Origin: Saprospiraceae bacterium UBA1994
GTDB lineage: Bacteria > Bacteroidota > Bacteroidia > Chitinophagales > Saprospiraceae
Reading direction: 5' to 3'
Assembly (NCBI GenBank): GCA_002335865.1
Contig: DDCY01000017.1
Coordinates: forward strand, 45,003-109,002
DNA length: 64,000 bases
Position numbers and translations under genes: made by a program. The notes under the pieces were generated by a model, which saw nothing but the letters and a program-made list of their open reading frames with translations, had not been told where the DNA came from and ran no database searches. Each line of letters begins with the position of its first letter. Within the stretch, counting starts at the first letter, position 1. Below, piece by piece: positions 35,495 to 44,163 of the stretch.

Positions 35495-35680
35495 CCAATA
35501 GATATAATTTCTGATTACAGTTTTGTACGAGATTATAGAATAGGAAATGGAGGCGAGACGATAAAAAGAGAGGTAAAAACAAATACTAGGACTAAATAAA
35601 AATATTTAATTCAACACAAATAACTATTAGTCAGCGATCAGACTGGCATCTACATATATAGTAGAAGGGGTGTATCTACA

Positions 35681-35714
35681 TAAAAAGGCCCCAGTGAAAG
35701 CTGAGGCCTTTTTA
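35681..35714 (-). terminator. Rho-independent terminator of htpG
   Basis: TAAAAAGGCC (35681-35690) pairs with GGCCTTTTTA (35705-35714); the loop contains a further CAG/CTG pairing. On the minus strand the stem ends in TTTTTA. It begins 18 bases after the htpG stop codon and could also work for the plus strand. Confidence 0.8.
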
Positions 35715-35731
35715 TTTGAAGAAGAAATTAG

Positions 35732-37603
35732 TTATTTCATAAACTCAATACTGTCTTCTATAAATTTAGATAATGCCTCTCCTTTAAGCATATTTTGATT
35801 TAGCATAGCTAATCTGTGTAGATAATTGGCGAATCTATCTTTCTTTTCACCTGATTTCATTTTTAGTAGTTTACTAGCAATGAGTTCGTGATTTGTGTTA
35901 ATCACTACATTGTGACTATCTGGGAGCACTCCTAAATCCATTCCTTGCATCGCCTGCATTTCTTTCATACGACGCATAAATTCAGGACGCGTAATCATAA
36001 CGGGGTGGTCTTCCGGAGATAGGGCTTTCATTTCAATTTGTCCACCACTAAGATCACCCAAAGCATCAGTGAATAAGGTTTTGATCTTTTCTTGTTCCTT
36101 TTCTGATAAAACAGACTCTTTCTTCTCGTCCTTTTGAATGAGATTATCGGGAGTGTCACTATCCACCCTCACGAAAGTTACTCCATTTACCTTTTGCTCT
36201 AAGTGCTGCATATAGTGATTATCAATGACAGTATCCATTTCCAGCACATTAAAACCGTGATTTTTACATGATTGTATGTATGAGTGTTGCTCCTTACTGT
36301 TATTAGAATAAATCATGATTACTTTATCGTGCTTATCTATTTGGTTGTCTTTAATAGCACCTTTGTACTCTTCTATTGTGTAGTGCTTACCATCGATATC
36401 TTTTAGTAATGCGAATTTGTTGACCGCTTTAGAATGGAACTTTTCTTCTGTCAACATACCATACTTAACGAATGTACCTATTTCACCCCACTTAGATTCA
36501 TAGTTCTCTCTGTCCTTCTTGAAAAGATTGGCAAGTTTATCTGCTACTTTCTTTGTAATATAGGATGTAATTTTCTTCACATTTGCATCAGACTGAAGAT
36601 AAGATCTAGATACATTTAGCGGAATATCTGGAGAATCTATTACACCATGTAACAACATCAAGAACTCGGGTACAATATTTTGTACATCATCTGTTACATA
36701 TACTTGGTTGCTGTAAAGGTGAATTTTATTTTTCTGTACCTCCATGCTATTGTTGAGCTTGGGGAAGTATAGTACACCTGTTAAATTGAAAGGGAAATCT
36801 ATATTAAGGTGTATCCAGAATAAAGGAGGCTGACTAAGAGGGTAGAGCTCTCTGTATAAAGCAGTATAGTCTTCGTCCTTTAGTTTAGCAGGCTTCTTTT
36901 TCCAGGCTGGTGTTGGGTTGTTTACGACGTTCGCTACCTCAGTTTTAATTTCTTTACGATCCTCACCTTCTCCTTCGTAGCTAATATCTGTTTTTGTTCC
37001 AAACTGAATTGGGATAGGCAAAAACTTACAGTATTTATCTAGGAGTTCAGTAATCTTGTTTTCTTCTAAGTATTCTACGGCATCATCGCTGATGTGAAGT
37101 ACTATGTCTGTTCCTCTGTCTTTTTTTGTAGTATTCTCTATATCATATGCCGGGTCACCATGACATGTCCACTTGACAGCTTTTACTGACTTTTTGTGTG
37201 ATCTGGTGATTACCTCTACCTTATCTGCAACCATGAATGCGGAATAAAACCCGAGACCAAAGTGCCCAATAATAGCTGCCTCATCTTCATATTTTTTGAG
37301 AAAGTCTTCAGCTGATGAAAATGCTACCTCAGTCAGATATTTAATAACCTCTGACTCTGACATGCCGATACCTCTATCAGATATTGTTAATGTTTTCGCC
37401 TTTTTGTCTAGTTTTATGTGCACTGTAAGGTCTCCTAGCTCTAAGTCTTTGTCTCCTTTAGATACTATCGTCTTGATCTTAGTGGTAGCATCTACTGCAT
37501 TAGACACTAATTCACGTAAGAAGATTTCTTGATCAGAGTAGAGAAACTTCTTGATAATCGGAAAGATGTTTTCCGCCTGTACTGAGATATTTCCTTTTGC
37601 CAT
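35732..37603 (-). CDS. htpG: Molecular chaperone HtpG (Hsp90)
   Basis: A 623-residue ATP-dependent chaperone, started at the ATG 37601-37603 because family members begin with xKGNISVxxENIFPIIKKFLYS; a non-conserved 11-residue extension to 37636 is possible. The N-terminal GHKL ATPase shows FLRELVSNAVDA (Mg-binding N and E), SDRGIGMSESEV and IGHFGLGFYSAFMVAD. The middle domain has the GVLYFPK and NVSRSYLQSD blocks with the catalytic arginine loop, and the C-terminal dimerisation domain ends in EFMK. Length is normal. It is transcribed alone from a region with an inverted repeat, and terminated by a strong hairpin. Confidence 0.95.
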   Translation of the reverse strand: MAKGNISVQAENIFPIIKKFLYSDQEIFLRELVSNAVDATTKIKTIVSKGDKDLELGDLTVHIKLDKKAKTLTISDRGIGMSESEVIKYLTEVAFSSAEDFLKKYEDEAAIIGHFGLGFYSAFMVADKVEVITRSHKKSVKAVKWTCHGDPAYDIENTTKKDRGTDIVLHISDDAVEYLEENKITELLDKYCKFLPIPIQFGTKTDISYEGEGEDRKEIKTEVANVVNNPTPAWKKKPAKLKDEDYTALYRELYPLSQPPLFWIHLNIDFPFNLTGVLYFPKLNNSMEVQKNKIHLYSNQVYVTDDVQNIVPEFLMLLHGVIDSPDIPLNVSRSYLQSDANVKKITSYITKKVADKLANLFKKDRENYESKWGEIGTFVKYGMLTEEKFHSKAVNKFALLKDIDGKHYTIEEYKGAIKDNQIDKHDKVIMIYSNNSKEQHSYIQSCKNHGFNVLEMDTVIDNHYMQHLEQKVNGVTFVRVDSDTPDNLIQKDEKKESVLSEKEQEKIKTLFTDALGDLSGGQIEMKALSPEDHPVMITRPEFMRRMKEMQAMQGMDLGVLPDSHNVVINTNHELIASKLLKMKSGEKKDRFANYLHRLAMLNQNMLKGEALSKFIEDSIEFMK

Positions 37604-37635
37604 TGTATGATTTAGTTTTATACTATTATTTAACA

Positions 37636-37680
37636 ATTTGATTAAATCAAATCATATGCCATCGGCTTTTTTGTGTCAAA
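37636..37680 (-). promoter_or_regulatory. htpG upstream region: promoter-like boxes and 17-bp inverted repeat
   Basis: On the minus strand TTTG (37680-37677), a 20-base spacer and TATGATTTG (37656-37648), one base longer than the usual -7 box. Partly overlapping it, ATTTGATT-A-AATCAAAT at 37636-37652 is a perfect inverted repeat that could be an operator. It is not the CIRCE heat-shock element. Confidence 0.35.
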
Positions 37681-37818
37681 TTGTCAGAACATATGCCTTA
37701 ATAGCGGCTTTTTTGATACAACTAGTTGATTATCAGTGTTTTATATTTAATTCTGTTGTTCTGTTATATATGTTTCGAATTGCTTTATATTGCGAAAGAG
37801 TAAAGGAAAACCAAGATA

Positions 37819-39156
37819 TTGAAGATAAATATTACATATACAGGCCCTAACCCACAACGTGTACACTATGTCTTGGGATTTATTCAAGGACACCCATTTA
37901 TGCCTAGGCATGTTCGTTTGGCTATGAATAGCTGGTCGGATTCTGATATCAGGATAGATTACACAGCAAGGGATATTCCCTTAGAGCTAAATGAGTACTA
38001 TATTCCTTCTCAAGAACAGGTATTTGCTACGGCTAAAAAATCATCTACTTGGCAATCGAATGAGTATACTTTTGCCAACAGGAAGCTATATAGTGTAGAG
38101 CAAATAAAAGCTCCAAATTCTGTGTTTATTGAAGAGAGAAAATTTGGTTTCGATATATTTGAAACCATCTTTTTTCATCTCACACGACACGAAGAATATT
38201 ATTGTGATGCATCTTTCAAAGATCAATGGGACATAATGATAGAGGAACATCATTTTCTTGTGAGAAACGATTTGTATCAACAGCCCATAGTGGACAATAT
38301 AGTAGAATCACTTTTGTTGGCAATAGGTTTAGTTCCAGAGACATTTAAATCCAAATTGACAATAACGCATGATATAGATGTACTTAGAAAATTTGACAAC
38401 ACAAAGAAATCATTACGCGCATTTGCCGGAGACGTTAAAAGAAATAAATCATTAAAATCTCTTGCCAAAATATATTCACTTTATAAAGATATTAATGCCG
38501 GAAATAAAAAGGATCCATATGATACTTTTGATCAATTATTTGTAAAGGAAAACCATCGAAAAATTGTCTATTTCATGGCAGGTGGAACTAGTGACAATGA
38601 TGAAAAATATGAAGTAGAAACAGAGTTGTTTAAATCTATAGTAAACTTAGCTAAATCACGGGATTATCAGATAGGGATACACCCTAGTTATAATAGCTTT
38701 GATGACTATGTTATGATTACTGAAGAGCGAAATAAATTACAAGATGTAATAGGTGGTAAGATTAGAACAAGTCGTCAACATTTCCTAAGATTTTCTTTTG
38801 AAGAAACCATTACTGCATTAAGCGATAGTGGTATTTATGAAGACAGTACGTTGGGTTATCAACATAGGGTTGGGTATAGGTGTGGTACAGCGTTTACATT
38901 TTTATTATTTGATTTAAGAAGAGATAGAAACAGCAAAGTATCAGAGACACCAATGATTATTATGGACGGAGCACTTTTGGATCAATGTAAAGACGATGTG
39001 GCGCAAGCCAATGCACTTCTAATGGACTTTATAGAAAGGCACAAACAGAACTCTCACCTGACAATTAATTTTCACAATACAATATTTGACCCGACTCGCT
39101 ATGATAAGGAAGCGATGTGGAAAATGTATTACTCGATAATAGAAAAGTATAACTGA
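37819..39156 (+). CDS. Polysaccharide-deacetylase-like protein of a surface-glycan gene pair
   Basis: A 445-residue protein with an N-terminal region of unknown fold (about 1-170) and a NodB/deacetylase-like barrel: LTITHDIDVLRK (about 178-189, metal-binding D-x-D type), a central loop with YFMAGGTS, QIGIHPSYNSFDD (about 292-304, HxxxN-type) and the strand LTINFHNTIFDP near the end. This architecture is common in Bacteroidota exopolysaccharide clusters. Whether it deacetylates a sugar is not shown. The start is the TTG at 37819 (MKINITYTG); an A/G-rich stretch lies just upstream. The next gene begins within its stop (TGATG overlap). Confidence 0.72.
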   Translation: MKINITYTGPNPQRVHYVLGFIQGHPFMPRHVRLAMNSWSDSDIRIDYTARDIPLELNEYYIPSQEQVFATAKKSSTWQSNEYTFANRKLYSVEQIKAPNSVFIEERKFGFDIFETIFFHLTRHEEYYCDASFKDQWDIMIEEHHFLVRNDLYQQPIVDNIVESLLLAIGLVPETFKSKLTITHDIDVLRKFDNTKKSLRAFAGDVKRNKSLKSLAKIYSLYKDINAGNKKDPYDTFDQLFVKENHRKIVYFMAGGTSDNDEKYEVETELFKSIVNLAKSRDYQIGIHPSYNSFDDYVMITEERNKLQDVIGGKIRTSRQHFLRFSFEETITALSDSGIYEDSTLGYQHRVGYRCGTAFTFLLFDLRRDRNSKVSETPMIIMDGALLDQCKDDVAQANALLMDFIERHKQNSHLTINFHNTIFDPTRYDKEAMWKMYYSIIEKYN

Positions 39157-40331
39157 TGAAATTTCTAATTGTATCAGACATATTTTCATTAGAGAGTTGG
39201 CTTATTGATGGTAATGAGCCTGAGATCATGCCGGCTGTGTATGAATTCTATAATTTTTTAGGCAATCATTGCGAGCACACCTTTGATGCGGTTATAGCAC
39301 ATCCAAGTGTGAACAAAGTTGTTGAATTTCCAAATGGAAGTAAGGTTTATATCCATAAGCTGAAAGTACCAGTTTATTATATTAGAAAATTTATTTCTCT
39401 TCCATTTCTTAAAAGAAAAGCGAAAAAGCTATTAAAAAAAAATTTGGATTATACTCATGTATATGGAATGACAATTTATGCTAATGTTGCTAGAGAATTG
39501 GGTGTTGAATATAATTTAAAATCAGTAGGAAGATTGTTTGGGTCGTTAATTTGGGATGTATTGAAAAAAGGAAGGTGGTTAAAATCAAAAACTAGATTTC
39601 ATTATCAACTTAGAGAGATAAAAAACCCATGCGAACTAACAATATGTACTGAAGACGGAACGGAGTTTGATAAGGCGATAAATAAATATAGTCCGAGATC
39701 TAAAGTGCACTTGTTATATAATGGAGTCAATCAAAAGCTGAAAGAAAAATTAACATCTATTCCTGTCATTAAGATTATTGATGGTGCTAATGAAATTAAA
39801 TTTTGTTACATAGCGAGATTAACACATTGGAAGAGGCAAGACCTAGCGTTAGATATTATTGCTAAATTAAAAGCCAATGGACTAAAAGTGTCTTTGGACA
39901 TATATGGCAAGGGAGAGGAAGAGTTCAGAATTAGAAATAGAATCATAAAACTAAACTTATCAGAAGAGGTGTCCATTAAGGGATCTATCTCCCATGCTCA
40001 AGTGTCATCGGTGTTATCAGAATATCAAGTTGCAATGTTTCTGTATGATGCGTCCAACCTAGGAAACGCAATGTGGGAAGCAGCACTTTCTGGAAGATTA
40101 ATATTAACTAGGGATACAGGAAAGACAACCAATATATTTAATAAGAAGAATGCAATCATAATGTTCGATGAAAATACAGATCAAGTGGTAAGGGATATTT
40201 TGGAATTAGTAAATCACAGTTTTACTTTAGCGCAAGAGTCAAGACGTACGATTTATAGTTTGTTGCCTAATTGGCAGGATCGACTAGAAGAAGAGATGCG
40301 ATTAATTAGTTGTATGAATTTATATGAATAG
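39156..40331 (+). CDS. Family 4-type glycosyltransferase
   Basis: A 391-residue GT-B glycosyltransferase. The N-terminal domain has the usual KFLIVSDIF start; the C-terminal nucleotide-sugar domain shows CYIARLTHWKRQDLALDIIAKL (about 222-243), the DIYGKGEEEF strand-turn, and an AALSGRLILTRDTG segment in place of the classical E-x7-E region. Its ATG overlaps the stop of the deacetylase-like gene, so the two are translationally coupled and likely act on the same glycan. Sequence here is AT-rich and uses many AAA/ATT codons, unlike the 43-48 kb genes. Confidence 0.8.
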   Translation: MKFLIVSDIFSLESWLIDGNEPEIMPAVYEFYNFLGNHCEHTFDAVIAHPSVNKVVEFPNGSKVYIHKLKVPVYYIRKFISLPFLKRKAKKLLKKNLDYTHVYGMTIYANVARELGVEYNLKSVGRLFGSLIWDVLKKGRWLKSKTRFHYQLREIKNPCELTICTEDGTEFDKAINKYSPRSKVHLLYNGVNQKLKEKLTSIPVIKIIDGANEIKFCYIARLTHWKRQDLALDIIAKLKANGLKVSLDIYGKGEEEFRIRNRIIKLNLSEEVSIKGSISHAQVSSVLSEYQVAMFLYDASNLGNAMWEAALSGRLILTRDTGKTTNIFNKKNAIIMFDENTDQVVRDILELVNHSFTLAQESRRTIYSLLPNWQDRLEEEMRLISCMNLYE

Positions 40332-40385
40332 AGTGATCTTATCGCAGTCTTTTTGGCTTGGCCCGACTGAATTGTTGATGTGTTT

Positions 40386-41777
40386 TTATTGTTGTTTAAC
40401 GTCATAAATATTTAAACAATAATTTCCATTTAGACATAACTCGTTGATATTGGTGACACAATATTTTTCTTTCAATTGGATAAGGATTGAATTGAATTGT
40501 GTGTTTCTATTGCTTTGAGCTATAGTCAACTCAGAAGATAAAATTGCGACTTGAAACGTTCCAAACTTTTCAAAAGCTTGATTGGTGTGTTGGTTGTCAT
40601 TTACAAAACTAATGTCACTCCACTTTCTGTCAGTTGCGAACGGATAAATGTATCGGAAGACTGGTGTGCGACTATTCAGATCTATGAAAGTTAGTTGACT
40701 TTTGCTTGCCCATTTAAGGGTTTCAGAAAATTGAATATAGTCAGATTGTTGCAGCGATGATTTGTAGTAAACACCCAAGGTAGTAATTGTGATTATAGCT
40801 ACAACAGGAACAGCAAACCAATTTTGTTTTAGTATTGGTTTTTTGGAAATAAAATATCCAAGAGCTACTACAAACATCGGTAGAGCGGGAATCCAAAACC
40901 TACCATTTAGTATGACACCGTTTGTGTATCCACTATATACGCTTGCTACATATCCATAGACCAAATGCAGCCCAAGAAAGGACAATAGTCCGACAGTAAA
41001 TGGTAGAAGGTGTAATCTTGGAACCTTAGTAAACCAAAGGGGACTCAACGGCAGTAGTATTAATAATACTATAGCATAAACTATCAACGTATCAGGTATA
41101 AATTCTATACCAAAAGGATATCCCTCTTTAATCAATAGTGGATTATTTGTTAGAATATAATATCCTATGAATCGAAATGACAGTCCTGCAAGAAAAGCAA
41201 TTGCGGAGAGGACATAATTTTTACTTATAAAAAATGCCAGTGGTGCCAATAACAATATATTGGTTTCTCTAAAAGCAACACTCAAACCAGTAATAAAAGC
41301 TAGCCAAAAATAGTATTTAGCATTATTCACCAAGTATAGATATATACCAATGGAAACAAGTAACAAACTAGGCATTTCACTCATTGTTGTTCGGGCAATA
41401 AATAACAAAGGAAGAAACAAATAGATAGCGGAAAGTGAAATGGTGGGAAGCTTTAACTTTCTTAAACATTTATACAATAAAAACATCGAAACAAGAAGAT
41501 ACATTAATCCACTGAAATATATTAGGGGCTTGTGTATCCAATATAGAATAGAAAGTATAAATGATGTGCCAGGAGGGTAGTGCCCTTCTATCAATGAATG
41601 TGTGGTTCCAGAAACGGCGTCGATAATCGTACTTTGGGAATTGCCGTATAACCAATTTTGAAGTTGGAAATAATAACTGACCTCGTCTGTAATCATTAAT
41701 TGGCTCGGAGGCCATATCAAGTTACATACAAGAATGATTAAAAGTGGAATATATAGATATGTATATTTAGTATTCAC
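40386..41777 (-). CDS. GT-C-type membrane protein (ArnT/PMT-like)
   Basis: A 463-residue protein with about eleven hydrophobic segments. Its first loop carries MITDEVSYYFQLQNWLYG (about 28-45), an acidic motif in the position of the catalytic D/E of GT39/GT83 enzymes, followed by a HYPPGTSFILSILYWI helix. It would transfer a sugar from a polyprenyl-phosphate donor outside the membrane. The start is probably a GTG at 41775-41777, one base after the xth stop, which suggests translational coupling with an otherwise unrelated DNA-repair gene. A dolichyl-phosphate-sugar-synthase-like GT2 gene nearby could make its donor. Confidence 0.7.
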   Translation of the reverse strand: MNTKYTYLYIPLLIILVCNLIWPPSQLMITDEVSYYFQLQNWLYGNSQSTIIDAVSGTTHSLIEGHYPPGTSFILSILYWIHKPLIYFSGLMYLLVSMFLLYKCLRKLKLPTISLSAIYLFLPLLFIARTTMSEMPSLLLVSIGIYLYLVNNAKYYFWLAFITGLSVAFRETNILLLAPLAFFISKNYVLSAIAFLAGLSFRFIGYYILTNNPLLIKEGYPFGIEFIPDTLIVYAIVLLILLPLSPLWFTKVPRLHLLPFTVGLLSFLGLHLVYGYVASVYSGYTNGVILNGRFWIPALPMFVVALGYFISKKPILKQNWFAVPVVAIITITTLGVYYKSSLQQSDYIQFSETLKWASKSQLTFIDLNSRTPVFRYIYPFATDRKWSDISFVNDNQHTNQAFEKFGTFQVAILSSELTIAQSNRNTQFNSILIQLKEKYCVTNINELCLNGNYCLNIYDVKQQ

Positions 41778-41778
41778 A

Positions 41779-42561
41779 CTATATCTTCCAATCTAAATTG
41801 AGTTCAACGGCACAGTGATCAGAGTGCTTTACTTCTCTATAGTGTGCACAAGATTCTAGTGTGGGAACTAGGTTATCAGTAACCGACAGATAGTCAATTC
41901 TCCAGCCCTTATTTTTTCCTCTGGCCCCTGCACGGTAGCTCCACCAGCTAAATTCTTGCTTTTCTGGGTATAGATGACGGAAAGCATCTGTAAATGGTCC
42001 ATTAAACCATTCCGCTAACCACGCTTTTTCTTCTGGCTGACAACCCGATCTTTTGTCATTTTTCTTAGGGTTGTGTATATCTATGTCTTGATGAACAACA
42101 TTATAATCACCCATTATGATCGTATTTGGTCTTTCTTTGATGGTGTCAAGAAAAAAAGGCTTCAGATCATGAAGAAATTGCATTTTGAATGCATGGCGCT
42201 CTTCACCTGCGCTTCCACTGGGGAAATAACAGTTTAGTATTGTTAAATCGCCAAAATCTGTACGCAAAACTCGCCCTTCTCTATCATATACCTCTTGGCC
42301 ACAGCCAGCGATTACTTTTGTCGGTTTTATTTTAGAGAATGTGGCGACTCCGCTATATCCTTTCTTTTCGGCGCTATGCCAGTAGTGATGATACTCAATC
42401 TCTTTAAGTAGCGATTCGTCTACTTGCTCTTCTAGAGCTTTTGTTTCTTGAAAACAGACAACATCGTAATCTTGCTCTCTTATCCACTCAAACAACCCCT
42501 TTTTTATGGCCGCTCTTATTCCATTCACATTATAACTTGCTATTTTCATAGTGTTGCTCAT
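41779..42561 (-). CDS. xth: Exodeoxyribonuclease III
   Basis: A 260-residue (256 if started at the ATG 42547-42549, MKIASYNVNGIR) AP endonuclease/3'-exonuclease for base-excision repair. Catalytic residues are visible in the usual order: N in SYNVNG, E in CFQETKA, Y in GYSGVATFSK, D-x-N in IMGDYNVVH, and the C-terminal GWRIDYLSVT and HSDHCAVELN (catalytic histidine). Length is typical. The next gene on the same strand starts one base after its stop. Confidence 0.93.
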   Translation of the reverse strand: MSNTMKIASYNVNGIRAAIKKGLFEWIREQDYDVVCFQETKALEEQVDESLLKEIEYHHYWHSAEKKGYSGVATFSKIKPTKVIAGCGQEVYDREGRVLRTDFGDLTILNCYFPSGSAGEERHAFKMQFLHDLKPFFLDTIKERPNTIIMGDYNVVHQDIDIHNPKKNDKRSGCQPEEKAWLAEWFNGPFTDAFRHLYPEKQEFSWWSYRAGARGKNKGWRIDYLSVTDNLVPTLESCAHYREVKHSDHCAVELNLDWKI

Positions 42562-42668
42562 TTTTATTAGTGAACAAAGATGTATAAAAAAGGATCGTTT
42601 GGATTGATATTGCGCTTAATGTTTATTTTCAAGGCACCCCTACATTATATATTTATTACATTTGATCT

Positions 42669-43406
42669 ATGTATAAGGGAAAGAGGGTCGTGGCTGTTTT
42701 GCCAGCATATAATGCGGCTCAAACACTTCAAGAAACATATAATGAGATACCTAGGGATATAGTCGATGAAGTCATTCTCTGCGATGACTGCAGCAATGAT
42801 GACACAGTAGCTGTGGCAAGACAACTTGGTGTAGACCACATAATATCTCATGAGACCAACAAGGGTTATGGAGGAAATCAGAAATCACTCTACAATAAAT
42901 CTCTTGAGCTAGGAGCAGATATTATTATTATGCTTCACCCGGACTATCAATATACACCCAAGTTGATACCAAGCATGGCCAATATTATTGGCGAAGAACT
43001 ATATCCCGTTGTATTAGGCTCACGTATATTGGGTAAAGGTGCGTTAAAGGGGGGTATGCCAGTATATAAATATATAGCCAATAGATTTTTGACGGCCACT
43101 CAAAACCTTTTATGTGGCTATAAACTTTCAGAATACCATACGGGCTATAGGGCGTTTAGTGCAGAGGTGTTAAGAGGAATCAAGTTTAATAATAACGACG
43201 ATGACTTCGTGTTCGATAACGAGATGCTTAGTCAGATTATATATGGCGGCTTCGATATTGGTGAGGTTACTTGTCCAACTAAGTATTTTGAAGAAGCCTC
43301 TTCTATTAACCTGAGGCGCAGTATCTTGTATGGTTTAGGTGTGTTGAGGGTGTCAATAGTACACAGATTATGTAAGTGGGGAGTTGGCAAATCAAAATTG
43401 TATTAA
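42669..43406 (+). CDS. Polyprenyl-phosphate sugar transferase-like GT2 glycosyltransferase
   Basis: A 245-residue soluble GT2 enzyme of the dolichyl-phosphate mannose synthase (DPM1)-like group. The nucleotide-sugar motif is VVAVLPAYNAAQTL then CDDCSNDDT; the metal site is MLHPDYQY (H-x-D in place of the common DxD), followed by GSRILGKGALKGGMPVYKYIANRFL, a stretch characteristic of this group. No membrane helices follow, so the product is probably a lipid-linked sugar such as polyprenyl-phosphate-mannose or glucose, made at the inner face. A GT-C enzyme such as that at 40386-41777 could use it. It is divergent from xth. Confidence 0.8.
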   Translation: MYKGKRVVAVLPAYNAAQTLQETYNEIPRDIVDEVILCDDCSNDDTVAVARQLGVDHIISHETNKGYGGNQKSLYNKSLELGADIIIMLHPDYQYTPKLIPSMANIIGEELYPVVLGSRILGKGALKGGMPVYKYIANRFLTATQNLLCGYKLSEYHTGYRAFSAEVLRGIKFNNNDDDFVFDNEMLSQIIYGGFDIGEVTCPTKYFEEASSINLRRSILYGLGVLRVSIVHRLCKWGVGKSKLY

Positions 43407-43463
43407 AGATACTGTAGTACTACGACGGTAATTTTTAAATTGCATCGCAATCACTATTCATCT

Positions 43464-44054
43464 ATGAGGCCGCTAATCAAGCAAATACCAAACATTCTGA
43501 CTACAATACGTGTCCCAGTGTCTATTGCTTGTGCGTACTTTACGTTTCAATCTGATTATACGAGTTTGATTATTGCATTTGTATTATTTTCTATTGCTAC
43601 GGCCACTGATTATTTTGATGGATACCTTGCGCGCCTTTGGAAAATAGAATCTAACTTCGGTAAGTTATTAGACCCAATAGCCGACAAGGTATTGATTTTG
43701 GGCATACTCGCTGGGTTTTCATATACAGGCCTGATTCCTTGGTTTATTACAATAATTATAGCCTTTAGAGAGATATTACTTACTGTTTTCCGACTTATTC
43801 TTGTCAACAGACCAAAAAAAGAGGTTCTTCAAGCAATTTCATCAGGCAAACTTAAGACGGCATCACAGATGGGTGCGATAGGAAACACATACTTACTTTT
43901 ATTGTTCGAAGATCAGCTATCGGCTTATGTTAGTTATGGTGTTATTCATTGGATTATATTTGTAATGATTGGTGTGGCTGCGATACTTACAGTTTACTCA
44001 GGCATAGAATTTTATCGAGTTCATCAGAGGCAAGTGGATTCTATTTTTGAGTAA
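43464..44054 (+). CDS. CDP-alcohol phosphatidyltransferase (PgsA-like)
   Basis: A 196-residue membrane enzyme making a phospholipid headgroup, probably phosphatidylglycerophosphate. The family motif D-x2-D-G-x2-A-R-x8-G-x3-D-x3-D is intact in DYFDGYLARLWKIESNFGKLLDPIADK (about 51-76), and the N-terminal IPNILTTIRVPVS is the PgsA-type start. Four further hydrophobic segments follow. I use the ATG at 43464; an in-frame TTG at 43440 is possible. Phosphatidylserine or cardiolipin synthases of the same superfamily cannot be fully excluded. It precedes purD by 109 bases. Confidence 0.85.
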   Translation: MRPLIKQIPNILTTIRVPVSIACAYFTFQSDYTSLIIAFVLFSIATATDYFDGYLARLWKIESNFGKLLDPIADKVLILGILAGFSYTGLIPWFITIIIAFREILLTVFRLILVNRPKKEVLQAISSGKLKTASQMGAIGNTYLLLLFEDQLSAYVSYGVIHWIIFVMIGVAAILTVYSGIEFYRVHQRQVDSIFE

Positions 44055-44163
44055 CCTTCTTTCTGGTTAATTAATAGTGGAAGATCCAAAGGTCTGCTAA
44101 GTAAGGTTGGTCTTTGAACAAATCATTTATCTTTACTAACGTCAAAATATACACAAATAAATT

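Larger units (their letters stand above)
34785..35731. other. Long AT-rich intergenic region carrying parS sites
   Basis: About 950 bases, roughly 25% G+C in the lines I counted (35161-35340), without a recognisable gene or structured RNA. It contains two perfect parS palindromes 578 bases apart, one near-DnaA box TAATCCACA at 35045-35053, and the htpG terminator at the right end. Confidence 0.6.

Noticed and set aside
35355..35582. 75-residue minus-strand frame in the parS gap
   Set aside because: Low-complexity, AT-driven composition, no homology recognised, and it covers the second parS site.
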